Source: Xylaria sp. FL1777 | Lineage: Eukaryota > Ascomycota > Sordariomycetes > Xylariales > Xylariaceae | NCBI GenBank assembly: GCA_022578965.1 | Contig: MU400574.1 | Coordinates: 171,780-235,779, forward strand | Direction of reading: 5' to 3' | Length of the DNA: 64,000 bases | Part shown: positions 1 through 13,504 of the stretch, in pieces | Layout of the letters: each line of letters opens with the position of its first letter | How positions within the stretch are numbered: the stretch's first letter is position 1 | Made by a program: the position numbers and the translations under genes | The notes under the pieces: model-generated | Databases searched by the model: none | Told to the model about the DNA's origin: nothing | Seen by the model: the letters and a program-made list of their open reading frames with translations, nothing else

Positions 1-3000
1 ATTGCTAAATGTTACATACTGGAACCTAGTAATACTAAGAATAACAAGACCTTCTATTTACTTTTGTTTAGAAGTAATCAGATCGTAGCCCTATAAGACA
101 AGCTTAGTAAGCCTGTAGTAAAAGCGCAACTATATGCTCTGCTGTTTATTAGCAGCTAAAAAGTTCCTTAATAAAGAAATAGTTATATAATATAAAGATG
201 GATTTTACTTTTGCTTTTATAGTATAGCAGCAATACTTAAGAAAACCGTAAAGTTTTATAGATAAATTGAAGTAGATTTAAGAAACGTTAATATAGTAAG
301 TAAGAGCTATATATTGATAATTGTTATAAAAGCTAGCGATGCGAATAATAAAAAGACCTCTGTTTACCGATGCTTGGGAGTAGTTAGATAGCAGCCTTGC
401 AAGGTAGGCCTGGTAAACCCGTAGTAGGAGCGCAATCATGTGCTCTATTGTCCATTAGCAGCTGGACAGTTGACAGATTCTTTTGCAGGCATGCTGGCGA
501 TGATCCTAGCGTGACTCCTAGCCTGTAGGAAGGAGGTTGAAGTAGTATATATGAGCTTCACCAGATAGTAGACAAAATGATGCCAAGCGACTCACCAGTC
601 TTATGTAAGAGTCTCGAGGTACTAATGTCCTCGCGGATCTTCCACGGTTTGAGAAATGGACGAAATGGATGAGAACCAAGACTATGTCTACTATGCAGTG
701 GGCATGGACGGACAGTGGGCGGGAGTTCGCCTCGTTGAAACTGCCTTCAGCTCAGAAACCACGCCATCTCCAGAGGTAATGGTACGGTCACACTTAAGTA
801 GAAGCTGGATAGTGTAGCTGAGACGCAGCGATGTAGCGAGGGGATTTAGGAACGCGCTAGAAGCATTCTAGAAGGTGATGATGGCATACCCTCGGGCTTT
901 TCCAATACGGTAGGAATACCTACCTACACTACTCAGTTTGTTTTACCCCAGACAAGGGCCTGGGAATGTGTGTACCTGTATATATGCATCCACGCCTTCC
1001 ATGCATCATGCACCGGGTGAAGGTAACGTAGCCAAAAACAATTTATCGTGCCTGGTTGTTGTGATTCTTGTCAACCTTCTAGTATCTCAATTTAAACAGT
1101 GATCGTGATGTGATCATGTGTGTACCTACAGACAGCAGAGCTGGGCGCCGAAAGGGGATAGGGGCCTGAGTATCTACCTAGGTAGTATGTAGTATACATC
1201 GTACACATGCTGCGTACTGCGTAAATGTACCTACCTAGGTACACTGCGTAGGTACGTAGCTAGCACCCCACATTCCCTTTTTGGAAGTCGCATCACCTTA
1301 CCTGACCAATGGCAGACCCGTGCAAGGCAACGTAACCAGCTTATGCATACAATTGCAATGGGGAGAGACGCCCGGGTGGATCTTCTCGCCTGGACTTCCC
1401 CGATCTTTCCCTGATCAGCAAACTTCTAGAAGCCCTATACCCTACCACTCTGCATCCCAGCCTCCCAGCAAAACTCCCCAGTACTACCTCCTCCCCGATG
1501 GTCGGGGTTGATCTCCTGTCTTCCGCTCCTGTACCAAGCGTGCACTAGGTGTGGTTAGGCATGCTGCATTGCACAGCTTACATAGGTACATAACTGTAGT
1601 ATACGGTTTTGGAGCGTAAACTGCCTGCCTGCACGGAGCATACGTAGGTAGGTACATGCCTAGGTACAAATTCTCTACTAGTACCGAGCTGAGCGCGTTT
1701 TCCTCCTCGGAGATGCAAGATGCGAAAACGGTCTCCTCAAACTCTTGACCTTGTCGCATCCATGATCCATGGCAATCCTGGGAACTCATCTCGGCACTCA
1801 GGACCTTGCAGGTCGCAGCTCAAACATGCACACCTCTATCATCCCACTGCACTCCATCCACCTGCGCAGTATGTACGTATCGTATTAATTCGCATCGTAC
1901 TATACCTACACATTGACATGGTAGTCGGAGGCTGCCGGCGCTGCTATTCACGAGATTAGTGATATGGTTGCCCGACATTTACCGTACACTCGTCTTACGG
2001 TAGGAATGGCTTACTGAGTGCGCGCTGGATCCTGGTAGATATCGGTGCCATTTATCCGTTTTGAAGTCAGCATTTCCGCCACGAAATGGATTATCAAAAC
2101 GTGAGTGATCTGCTCGCGCTGCCAGGTCGTCTCACCACCCATTCGGGGAGGCCGTCGTCCTCTCGTCCCCTACGAGTTCTGTTAGAGCGGATGATCTTGC
2201 AAATTTTTCAAAATCTCCAAAATCACCAAATTCCATACAAAAATTTTCCGAGAGCGGCGAGCTTCTGGGTCTGCTACCCCTTAGCAAATGTGCGATTCAT
2301 GCTAGAGTTTCGACGATCTGTGTGGAAACAGGTCAGAAGGTAGCAATGTGAGAGGGAGCTAGCCAAGTCCGTTGTCGGCCTCCTCCCAGCCTACACTAGG
2401 CATCTGTAGACGTCTCTGCTCATCCTACTGGAGACATAAACCAATTAACCCAGGCCTTGTTAGTAGTAGTGAGATACTACCTATTCTACAACTGTACTCA
2501 GTATGCAGTATGCAGTGATATAGTCTGTTATACGCCTATTCCATCCTGTGCCTCATTTCTCGAATTGCTATTTCCTTGTAAGTATACTTAGGGTGGGTGT
2601 TGTTTTACTTAGACAGGAAACGCCCGACATCTCCGACATCAAAGGAGCTAGTATGGATCATGAGCCATGCGAGACAGCGAACCCAACGCTAAACTACTGA
2701 TACAAATTCTCCAGCAGCAACGTTAGATGCTTAGTTCCTCTTTATTAATCAGTCCTGCCATCGTCTACCAAAAAACGAAGGAACAAGAAAAAGTCACCAG
2801 AGAATCATACCTGTAAATAAAATCAACGCTATCACTACACCTACTGTAGTTGACTTCAGAATGGCTAACAACTCTACACTAGTTTTTCATGGTTCTTATG
2901 GGTATGCCTTTACTCCACCCACCCAGATGACAAGGTCATGGTGTACTACATACCTAGTGTAATAATACCTCTGAACCAAGAACCTCGTCTACGGCGGACC

Positions 3001-5417
3001 CGAACAGCTAGGAACGACTACTGCGAATGAGAAACCGGGCGGTTCCTGATTCTTTCCTACCACGCGCTATTGTTTAGTGGGTATACGTAGAGCAATTATT
3101 GCCAGAGTAGGGCAACTTGAGAGACAACGTGCGGCCGAAGTTATCGAGGCGATGGCGGCAATCAGGTGCCACACTTGCCAAGGGTTGGTGCATAATACCG
3201 CCAAGAATTCCACTGTCTACGTACTAGCTCTTCGACATGAATGTGTGTCGAGCTGACAGGCTAGCTGAGAAGAGGCTTGAAGACCTGACGTTCTCTTTAT
3301 CTAGATAGTTGGGATCAATACATAGAGCACCACTAGGAGCAGTAGAAAGAGGTATATTGAACTGCCCCGTGATACCCTTTACGAAGCCTACTTGCTGGGG
3401 GGTTAGCAGGGCCGACAGAGCGTTATATCTTGTTGCCCTTTATGATTAACAGAGACGGTGTTACGCAGACAACTACTAAATACCAGGCTATCTAATAGTA
3501 GTAACACGAGTCGTAGAAAATCTGCTAGCTGGTCTCTCTCTACTGGTTGGCCAAGTTGCCAATAAACAAACCATTGCACGATGAGCCCATTGTTTCCACC
3601 GTCCCCAGCGTCCCAGTGGTGAGTGTTGTTTCTGGTGTTTTACTGTATCTAGTTCGCGACACTCCAATTCTGGAGCTTGGCCTGTCCGGCTTCCACTACT
3701 GTCGACTAGGGCTTGTAAACGCTGGTGAGTGGAGCCTGGAATCGTGAAATATTTCTCACTCCCCGCGTATCCTACAGCTGTAGCCTGTAGTACTTAGGTA
3801 CCTATAATTAAGGTAGATTAGGTAGGCAGTCATTTACACTGCACTACCGGTTCCCGTGAAACTCAAGTACAAGTAAGTACCTGGAAAGTATTTATTTACC
3901 CATGCCTGCTTGCTCATGCATGCTGTTCTATCACCCCCGAAACGTCTCTATCTGTTTGACTTGTATACTCAAGATAATTCTATAAGACAGCTTAAGCTAA
4001 CTATACTATGTAATGGACAGAAGATCACAATAGTGCCTACCTACCTAGTGTACAGCAGGGGAACTAACGATGCGAGGACAAGGCCCAGAGCAACCAGTAA
4101 AAGGTCAGCAGCGGTGCTAGTTAGTGACAGATTATACGCCTTGCTTTCTTATGAGCGAAGAGCAACGTTGAGCAAGGTGGTGAGGTACTTGGTAGGTACT
4201 CTCGAAAGCGCGCAGAGACGGAGTGAGGACACACACCCATTTTCCCCTTCTGGGGAGGAATTGCCGGTACCAAACTGTAAGGTACTTTATCTTGACGTGT
4301 TTCTACCGCAGTATCGAAAGTACACAGCATACATGTAGATACTGTACATCAAATCTACACTGCAGTAAGGAAGAAAACGGAAAGCCACCTACCTACCTGC
4401 CTACATAACCTACCTCCATGTTACACTTCACAGCACCTACCTAGGTAGTGTACATACGTACATACGCGTTAGAGCAGGCGCACCGAGACGAGCTAACAAC
4501 CAACACCGCAACGGGCAAAGGTCGGCCGCCTTGTCCACCACATCCACATAAACACCCAACCAAATCCACGTCGGCCGGCTGGCGGGATCCTCGCTGGCTG
4601 GCTAGCTGGCTGGTCGGGTCGCCCGCTTGCTCGCTCGCTCGCTCGCTGCTTTATTTCAATTACATAAAACCTTGCTGCGCATTTCCTCACCTCTCACTTC
4701 ACCCCAAACCCAGTGTCCCCCCCTTATCACTTGTCTCTCGACAGAGTCTTGCCCATTGAAGCCTGGAGAGATACACTGGCCTGCCCTTATCTCTGCCACT
4801 GACAGCATCTGCACCCCTCGCCGCGCTTTTGAGCCTCTTACATAACATAATCCATGCTGCTGGACCCAGTTCCCCGGATTATGTAGTGTCTTAGTGCTGC
4901 TGCATCTGCGCCGCTTCACTTACAGGACCAAACAACGCCTGTGCTTCTGCTGCTACCACTGCTACCTCTGCTGCCACTACTGCCACTACTGCCACTGCCG
5001 CTGCTCCTACTATTGTCTATGACCTTGGTTGTCTGCTTGGGTGTCTGTTTGCCTCGCTATCCCAGTGCTCCTAGACCAAAAATCGAAGCCCACTATTGCC
5101 CGCTTCCGCATTTCTCACTCTTATCTGTGCGGACGTCACACCTAAACAGATACACTCATACACATATACACTCATACACTCATACCTAACGCCCGTACAT
5201 ACGCCCCGGAGCATAGGTATATCAGCTACACTACTAGACGGGGGACGGTTGGTACCACCAAGTTGTCACTCGTTTCACCAGACGCCAGGCAGCAGGTATC
5301 CGCTCATCGTGCTGTGTGAAGTGCTCTATCGACTCTTATATAGACACAGCTGTACATCTCTCTCCCGCTGAGAGGCGTTTGCCGCGTTACCGGCAACCGT
5401 CTCTTGTCGATATTGTC
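1..5417. other. Gene-free region upstream of the bZIP gene
   Basis: No open frame here shows a recognisable domain, a sensible intron pattern or coding-like composition. The first ~350 bases are AT-rich and carry one copy of a decayed repeat (see 46-463). The rest holds many copies of the short palindromic motif TACCTAGGTA and its fragments (around 1170-1265, 1640-1670, 3790-3830, 4030-4050, 4385-4460). Low-complexity tracts lie nearer the gene: a GCTC run near 4625-4650, CTGCTACC/CTGCCACTA runs near 4940-5015, and ACTCATACAC repeats near 5150-5190. The last ~700 bases are pyrimidine-rich and probably include the bZIP promoter and 5' leader. Confidence 0.6.
46..463. repeat. Decayed direct repeat, copies 46-157 and 352-463
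   Basis: Two stretches of 112 bases line up in the same orientation. Both include the run GTAG followed by GAGCGCAA- or AAGCGCAA-like sequence, TGCTCT, and the end TTAGCAGCT. Most differences are C/T or G/A: the first copy has A/T where the second has G/C, as expected if RIP hit the first copy harder. The parent element is not recognisable. Confidence 0.6.
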
Positions 5418-6901
5418 ATGTCAGACAAGATGTCCATTGACAAACAAGAGCAGTCTCAAGAACATTCAGACGAATCCGTGGCTTCCACTCCAGACAATGG
5501 GGGGGAACCCACACTAGCTCCGCAAGACACTCAACCTGTGAAGCGGAAAGGTGGTCGAAAACCTGTACGTGAATTCTCATTATATGACGGGGAGAGGGCG
5601 CCAGGATTTTGTTCGCTTCCTGGGCATGGCTTGATGGCCAGCTGGGCAGGAAGGACATACACACATGCAAATCGAAGGACACAAACAAGACTAGTATGAT
5701 CCAATGCTAACGACTTGAAAAAAGATATATGCGACGTCGGAAGAGCGCAAGCAGAGGAATCGTCAGGCGCAAGCGGCATTTAGAGAGAGGCGCACTGAAT
5801 ATATCAAACAGCTCGAGGACACTATTCGGGTTCATGAGTCTAATTTGACTAACTTGCAAGCGGCCCACCGCAACGCCGCGGAAGAGTGTTTGATGTTACG
5901 ATACAAGAACTCTCTCCTAGAGCGTATTCTTCTCGAGAAAGGTATGATACCATACCCGCCAAGCTACCTTCTAGCCATCCGCTGACAACTTCAATAGGCA
6001 TTGATGTTCAAGCTGAGCTTCAGGCTAAAACTGGCAGCCCCAATCTTGGTCCAACTCACATGCCTCAGAACATGATGCAGCCGCCGCCTATTCAGCGGGC
6101 TATCCTTAACAGACATCACAACTCACGGAGATCAGCGTCCAGCATTGCGCCGAAGCTGGAGCCTGGAGTCACGTCTGTGCCAGCTCAGGTCAACATACAA
6201 CCATCAATTACCTCGCCGAAGGCTCGGCCAACACCGCCGTCTCATGCAGCTTCACCAACCAACCCCACACCTCCATACAGTGGTCATATTGCAACAGCTT
6301 CGCCTACGGCCGCAGCTTCGGACCACGGAGCTATACGAACAGCATTGCCTCCTCCGATGAAGCAGCCCATGCCACCAATGCCTGGAATATTATCTGGGCC
6401 CCGCCAACAACTGATGCAACAGCAGCAGCAACAGCAACATCAACATCATCAACAACATCAAGCCACTTCCGGGCCACGACCACCCTCTCTCTATCCGACT
6501 TCGTCATTCCAAAGTCACTTCCAGCAGCTCGGCAAGTTGGCCCGTTTCTTGCTTTGTATGGAACTTTGTCGTCCTAGGATTAACTCGTGAGTACAGAACA
6601 GGAGTACGACGCGCCAACCGATATGATGGATGAAGCCGAATCGGAGGCGCCACCTCAAAACCCATACACGTCTGGTTATTCGGTCCCCGCACCGCCCAGC
6701 CTTTCCATGCAAGCACAGACGAGTGCCCCATCCGGACAGCCACCAGCAAGCGCTGCAGATCATGGTGGGCAGACCCAAGGCCAGAATTATCCAAGCATGA
6801 CTCAACTGCTTGATCCTGCCCTGGACTGGGATCCTTTCGGTCTAAGCGCGTCTATGGCTTTTCCGACACAGTTTTCCTTCGATACGAGCAACATGAGGTG
6901 A
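5418..6901 (+). CDS. bZIP transcription factor, Yap/Pap1-like basic region
   Basis: Four exons (5418-5564, 5725-5941, 5998-6531, 6597-6901) join in frame to give a protein of 400 residues, acting in the nucleus. After a short acidic N-terminus comes a basic patch KRKGGRKP, then the basic region with the motif NRQAQAAFR (residues 61-69). This fits the NxxAQxxFR signature of AP-1/Yap-type fungal bZIPs. A leucine zipper follows to about residue 120. The rest is Pro/Ser/Gln-rich and looks disordered, with a Gln/His tract near residues 260-276 and an acidic, aromatic C-terminus. The start is the first ATG with a coding-like frame leading into the domain. Intron 3 has a GC-AG boundary. The N- and C-terminal blocks look like a conserved Sordariomycete bZIP, but I cannot name the orthologue. 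The target genes are unknown. Confidence 0.88.
6532..6596 (+). other. GC-AG intron in the bZIP gene
   Basis: The upstream frame runs to a stop if this stretch is not removed. No GT donor nearby restores frame with the next exon without creating a stop or using a poor acceptor. A GCAAGT donor at 6532 with the ACAG acceptor at 6593-6596 joins the frames exactly (phase 1). A TTAAC branch-like site sits about 12 bases before the acceptor. The length is 65 bases. Confidence 0.75.
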
Positions 6902-9900
6902 TGGGGCATCTTTATGCAAACTAAACACCGGGAGATGAACTCGGGTCAGAATTAATTTATCATCAAGTGAAGAGACCCTGCCTCGATGATTTAGTTCAGG
7001 ACCACGGATGAGTGACGATTCAAGAATTTTTGAGTGGGATTTCGGGATTTCGGAATTCAGGAATTTTCTTCTCTTCATTTTTGAAATAGGTAGGAGAGCG
7101 ATATTGTTTTCCAAAACGATTACCATTAAGGGAACAAATGGTGATATACTGATACCCCCGACTGGTGGTCAAGTTACGAATACAGCTAGATCATCCATCT
7201 ATGTTTTTGGCTCGGGTTGCGGCATCAGGGCGTTCCGGATAGGGCATACCAGAGACGGTTTCACTATTCGAATAACGAGACGACCCTTCATTCACCCCTC
7301 GGGTCGGGTAGAATTCTACGATTTATTTATGAACGAGTTCGAACGGCATCCATATGGATTTCACGGCTAGCAGCAGGAAAAGGAGTAGGGAAAAACTTTA
7401 TAAAAGGAGTTTTGGGAAGAGAATCGAAAAAAAAAAGAGTGTGGTCTATTTTTCTTCTAGGAAGAAATACTAGCGAGAGAGAAGATGCTTGCTTGCCTTT
7501 TCGGTCGCCTTCCTTTTTTTACCCAAACAGCAGATGCTTGGTTATTTATTTTTCTAGTTTATCTCTTCCGTGGGGAAAGGAACAAGGGACTGAAAGCATG
7601 CGTGGGATGGGATTGGTGTATTTGTTGTGGCGGCTTGTCTGCTGTTGTAGGTATTGGGCACAATAACGAGCGAGAGAAATTTGGATGGACAACACTTTTA
7701 GGCTTCCGGCGTATCCTTTTTCTCTCTCCTTTCTTTATTTTGTGCCGTTGTACTATCTGTTCCTGCCTATATCTCTTTTATTACTCTTCTTGGGAGGAAA
7801 TGTAATAAATTCGAGAATAGGCCTTGTCCCTTTTTTTTTTCTTTCTTTAACAAGAGAGACGGCAAATATCCCTATCACATTAAGTAGTATATACGTAGTG
7901 GGATGGTTGGTTGGGAATTTTCCGTATGGGGCTGGTTGGCTGGTTGGTTATGCTTCGTTGTGTACCTTGTCTAGGTAACTAACTCTAGATAAAAACGAGA
8001 TTAGTAGCTTTAGCGTTGTAGTGGAGTAGTGCGGAGTATATAAGTTTCTCAAAAGCTTCTCTTCTCTTGCTTAAGCTCGACCATGGCATTACATACTGTA
8101 TATCCATCCATCTGAGCATCCCACGCGTTTCCATGTGTATGGAAAAGTATGCTATACTATTTCTACCTGAATGGATTGATTGTATAGACAAAGCCTAGCT
8201 TACTCCGACCTTTTAATTTTGATGACCCCTCTCCAGATCCCGCTCAGAGCCCGACAACCGGGGTCATCGATCCAGCATGCCTATCCACTTGCTGAATATG
8301 ACATCCTAGCAAGGGATTTGCTTTACCTTCACCCCTCGGTTGCTCCCGAGCGATTTGTCTGTCTACGTAGTATACTAACTACATCACGCTCGTTCGTTTA
8401 CATGGTATTCGGCAAGGTTTCTGATCTTGCGTTGTTTATGCAGGAGGTAGGGGTAGCGCAACTTTGAAATCTTAGATTCACTTTGATGCAACGCGATTCA
8501 ATGCCTGAGTTCTGGGCTGATCTGGATTGGTACCTAGTCTGGTAAGCTAGGCCTCTTGTTTCTTGCGGAGTTGTGATCGTTTCAATAGATTCTTCATATA
8601 GTCGACTTAGTTGCGGTGTTTTATTAATGGAGAATTGATTAACTATCTATTTTTTTTCTTGTTCGCTTGCCACGGGAGGCTTATATACACTGTATACGTG
8701 TATGGTGTATGGAGGTGTACTAGAGAGCGAAGCGCTAAATTATTCGAGGTAACGGTTGTAGCGCAGTCCAACGTGTACTTTAAGCTTTACTTACTTTGTA
8801 CCACTCCACCACCTGATGATATATGTATACGAAGTACAGTAAGTAGGTAGATGCATGCAGGGAGCACGCCAATGACCGAGTGAGTAAGTGAGCAAGCAAG
8901 TGGTTGTCGTAATCCAGGTGCAGAATAGATTCTAGCAGAGACTCGACTGGTGCACGTTCAGCCAACCGCAATTTGCAGTTTAAGCGACGTTCGTTCTCGA
9001 TTCGCCTCTTCTTGTCTGGCACCGGCATGTTGGACCCCTCACGGTTCACCTCGCCTTATCACCACCCAACGTCCAATTCGCCTCGGATTTTTTTTTTGAA
9101 TCTCGGTATAGAGCAAGGAGAGAGGACCAGAATAGTAGAAGGTCACGCGCCATTTTCTTTACTCACCATCCCATCCATCTCGGGCGAATGCCGGAATGTT
9201 GTGGAATGTGCAATGGGCCAGTGTTGACGTAGACAACATCGTGCTACACTCCTTGTTGACGTGGATATGGCGTAGAGCCCTTGTCTGTCCGTGTGCTCGA
9301 ATTGCACATCCTCCTCCCTTCTATAGTCCCTCTGCGGACAATTGATGGCCTGTTCACGATGTTTGCGGAATCCGTCCAATAGATGCAGAAAACGTCATTG
9401 TTGGCGACGCGAGACTCGACTTGGCTCGCTCGGCGCATGGAGAGCACACGTAGCGTGCAGCGTAGTGTGGTGTATTCGGGTCAGCAGACGGGCATGGACA
9501 GACTAGCCTAGGTACCTTAAGACAAAAAGTAAGCTGCGCCAGTTCTCCTCTCTCCTCCTGGATGGTCGCGCGGAGCGAGTGTGCCGCTGTAGTGGACACT
9601 AACAACCAGCAGCAGAGGTGCTGCAGGGTGGGCCGGCTGCAATGCGCAGGATGGTAGGATGAACAGGTGTGTGGTTCGAGCTTCGATGTACCTTCTTGTA
9701 TCTCCTCCGTGGAATACCTACCTTACTTACCTTAGGTAGCTACATCTGTAGGTAGGTACCGAGAGGCATGTGGTGGCATGGCCCAGCGTTCTGAACCGTT
9801 TCACGAAAACCGTTTTCCCCACCTTGTCATCCAAATTTTTCGGTTCCCCTCGCAATTCCCTCTCGTACCCAGTCACATCCTTGGTCCTGCAGTTCTGGTT

Positions 9901-12900
9901 GGTGGTTACTTGCTCAAATCGAGATGATCCGCATTCGGCGAGAGGAAATGAGAGCGGACAGGCGAAAGGGAGAAAGGAAAGTGGGCTGGCCGCGGAACTC
10001 TTTCAACCCAGACCGTATCGGCCACCATGATAATATGGTAAATCAGATATACAGTATGATGGCTGCAATTGGACTGTCGTCTTGCTGACGGTTGTCAACA
10101 AGTGTGGTCGGCACCCGCCCATCGTATAGCAATGTTGCCTATTTCCTAGGGCATTGGTAGGTGTAAACGACACCGGTGAACCGACTCAAAAGCCCGAGTC
10201 CTTCTGCACACCATGCTGACCTTCGATGCCGTGCGTGCAGCATTGGCGGCGTGTAGTACAGATACGTATCAAGTGCACTCACTATATTTATAGTGGGTGG
10301 GGGCTCGCTGTTGTTGAACACTGGGTTCATGTATGTTGGTATCCTGTACCTACACAGCCGGACCAGCGCGAACTGTACATCTGCATGCAGTGTTGTACAT
10401 GGAAGAGAGCTTGGGAAAAGCTTGGTGGCTGGTAGGTACTGTAGGTATCGCGCACGACCTGTCCTATTCGGCCGGGCGAAAGAGCGCGTGTATTCTTGGC
10501 TGGCATCGTCGTCCGTCTAGCCCTTTCCTTCCTTCTCTTTCTCACATTCCACTCCGTGTTGAGCCGCTCTATCACATGAGCTGTCTTGGCAACAAGGACA
10601 CCATTGTCTGGTTTGGCGTATTCCGGTGTACTTCTACCGCCTGCCTAGTCGAGATAGCGAGAGGTACGCCAAGCTTAGTCGGCCGCCCGTTATGCATAGT
10701 CTAACTGTGGCCTGAGTAATGCATACATCAACTACCGTTTGACGAGTGGTAGGAATCCATTGAGTCTCGTGGCAGTCTCACCCCGGACTGGATAAGGCTT
10801 CGATCCGGAACACCGAAAGCCCATGATGATAAGTAAAGTAAATTGATTGTTATGGTTTGATGAGAGATAGGTAAGACTCTATACCCAAGCACTAGCTTTT
10901 TGGCTTAGAGAAGGGAGGACAATAGTAATAGGCGATAATAAGTAGTAGGAAACTATCTCGACCGCCGTGTATCATTTTACCTGTAGCCACGGCCGTGTTA
11001 GTCACTCCGAAGTGGGAGAGCCCGAGCTAGACAAAGGAGATTTGAGATGGACGATAGACAGTTAGATAGGGAGAGATGTTTTGTGCAGATTGGGGGAGAG
11101 AGAGGCGCCTGGCTGTATTTGTACCTGGGATTCTGTCTGGGAGTTCCTTATCTCTGGTTCGGTGGTCCGCCAAAATAACATATCATTCGGTGGTGAGAGA
11201 TAAGCAATACTCATTATCAACAAAAATCAAATCGAAATCCCTCGCGTCCGAGCAAGACGTCACATCACCCCACGGTTTAGGTTTAAGTATTGATTATGCA
11301 ACATCTGTCTCTTTTGACCCTTATTCAGTTGTGTATAAGTACAACAAGTTCTCTCTCTCTCCTTCTCTCTTCTAGTAGGGTTCATTCTATCTTTCATGTG
11401 TATATACAATAAAGCAAAGCGATATATCCAGTCAGCGTCTGTGTCCATTGTGTACTATTAAGGTACATGGCATAGCTTTAGGAGGCAAGCTCATGCACCG
11501 AGATACCAGTATACGTCACTGTTGCGATATCTAGGTCCTTAATGCGGATAGTTAATATCTCAGACGGGTAATCCCTGACCAATGCTATCAGTCCTTGATA
11601 TCTAGTAATATGCAAGTCATCAATTGTTCCTGCATGTTACCTATACTAGTTTGCCTCGTGGTTATCCTCCAAGTCGGATAAGAAAACAGCCTTCCATAGA
11701 GCGTTCTAGTTAAAAGCCTATGTCTAATCAAGACTATAGAGTGATAATCCAACTCGGTAACCTATACGGAACTATCGAATTGGTTATAGAATTGGAGTCT
11801 GCATCGCGGATCTTCTCGTCTTGTTGGTCGTAGGAGGGTGTAACCATTGATGTCAACGAACGCTTGCTTATCATATCGTTATCGTGCGTCAGCGACGATA
11901 GAATATATTTCATATGCATTGTATGATAAATATAAATATCATGATTCCCAAATAAGTATATTGATATGAAACGAATATAAAGTGATGATGTTCAGGGAAC
12001 ATCTACTGTGCTTCTGTTGATTGACCTGGATGTTATGGTATAAATAGGTTGTTGATTTGCGCCTTCCTACGAGTTCCTAGCGTAGCTCTCTTGGAATTAG
12101 AGTAGATGAGATGTCTACCATATCGTTATTTCAAGTCTCTTTCTTTTGACTATAGTTCAGCACGAGCTGGAGAAATTATATATCAACAATTAATACCCAG
12201 CTATCTGACTCGACATGCTTGCTAAGACAGCTGGGTTGGCGCTAGAGATGACATCACCGCTAGGAGCTGGTGATATACATCGTGCGGTTACCTATTCCTA
12301 ACGGCCAAGAGACTCCTATTTCATAAAAGCTACATTGCATGGTGTACATACTGCAGGAAATAGTACCTCGTTGAGCAGGTCGCCGATTAAACGTGCTGAC
12401 TGGAGTCGAGAGAGTTATACAAGAAGGACTCAAGGTATCAACCTACCTACATGCATCCAGGTCTTTCAGCATCTCAACTTCTATCGCGTATGGGGTGGGC
12501 ACGTTATTCTGTGACTGTCGATGGCCATTCTAGTCTACGTATTTGTTACATTCTCGAGCTTCTCTGTCTCGCTGTTTTGGCTATTTAAGAGGTGGTAGTT
12601 AGCGAAGACCAAGTAATAATAATACCTAAGCTCAAGACAGAAGCCGGCCAGCTGTTGGTGTTTGGAAAGTTTAACTAAGGTTCCATCCATGTACTTAGTA
12701 GATAGTAGATAGGGAGATAGGGAGTCGGGGGCCAAGGTTGGGCATTGACCGTACCTAGGAGTTTATAGCTACTTAGCTATAGCTGGCCTATAGAGACGTT
12801 GAGAACTACCTAGTCCAGCATGACAACAGTAGTTAAGGTATATCTCCATCCCAAATTCCTAGGAGGTGGTCTAAGTAAACCGTATATACGGTTGCATAAC

Positions 12901-13504
12901 GATTGCAGGATTTCGAAGGTGCAGGCACTATCTGACTGTCCCCAAAGCTTATCAGCTCGAGCCCCACCATGAGGTCTGATGAGTCAGCGGCGCACTAACC
13001 AGCTCTTGAAAAAAAAAGCAGACAGGCAAATCAAAACTCGAGAAAAGCTGCCTCACCAGCTCCAGAGCTTTGCTGCAACAGTGCCTAGGTAGTATAGGTA
13101 TACCTAGCCCCGCCCCACCCCACTGCCCGCTCGGCACTGCCAAAACATTTTCCGATTCCGCCTAAGCGACTGAACACAGCAGTGTGTCCAGCGCACTATC
13201 TAGGTGCAGGGAAGCAGGCAGAAGGTTCGTGCGCAAAACTGGTGCGCACTGAACTTGCGAACTTGCACCCTCGCGCACACACACGAACCAGCCCACCCGG
13301 TTGCCTCGATCAACACCAGCACCACGTCCTGTCCATCCCACCCGAGGCCCAGGACAGACTCCCAACGCCTTACTTTCTTCTTCTTCTGGGATATGACCTG
13401 CTAGGCCGTATCCTTTTCCCCTCTGACATCTGCACCGCCAATCTTGGTTCGACTGAGGTCCGTAAAGCTACGCCTTGCTGAAAGGCGAATAAATTGGCGA
13501 CATC
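6902..13504. other. 6.6-kb stretch without a recognisable gene
   Basis: Open frames here are short, overlap on both strands and show no domain. The sequence just after the bZIP stop (to about 8000) is T-rich with poly-T and poly-A runs and may be the 3' untranslated region. TACCTAGGTA-type motifs recur at 9505-9520 and 9715-9765. The last ~400 bases contain CT-rich, CA-rich and TTCTTCTT sequence, as expected for the promoter and leader of the highly expressed gene that follows. No tRNA, rRNA or transposon gene was recognised. Confidence 0.5.

Noticed and set aside
7008..7805. Overlapping open frames after the bZIP gene (120, 149 and 106 codons)
   Set aside because: Poly-A and poly-T runs and biased, low-complexity translations; they look like 3' untranslated or intergenic sequence.
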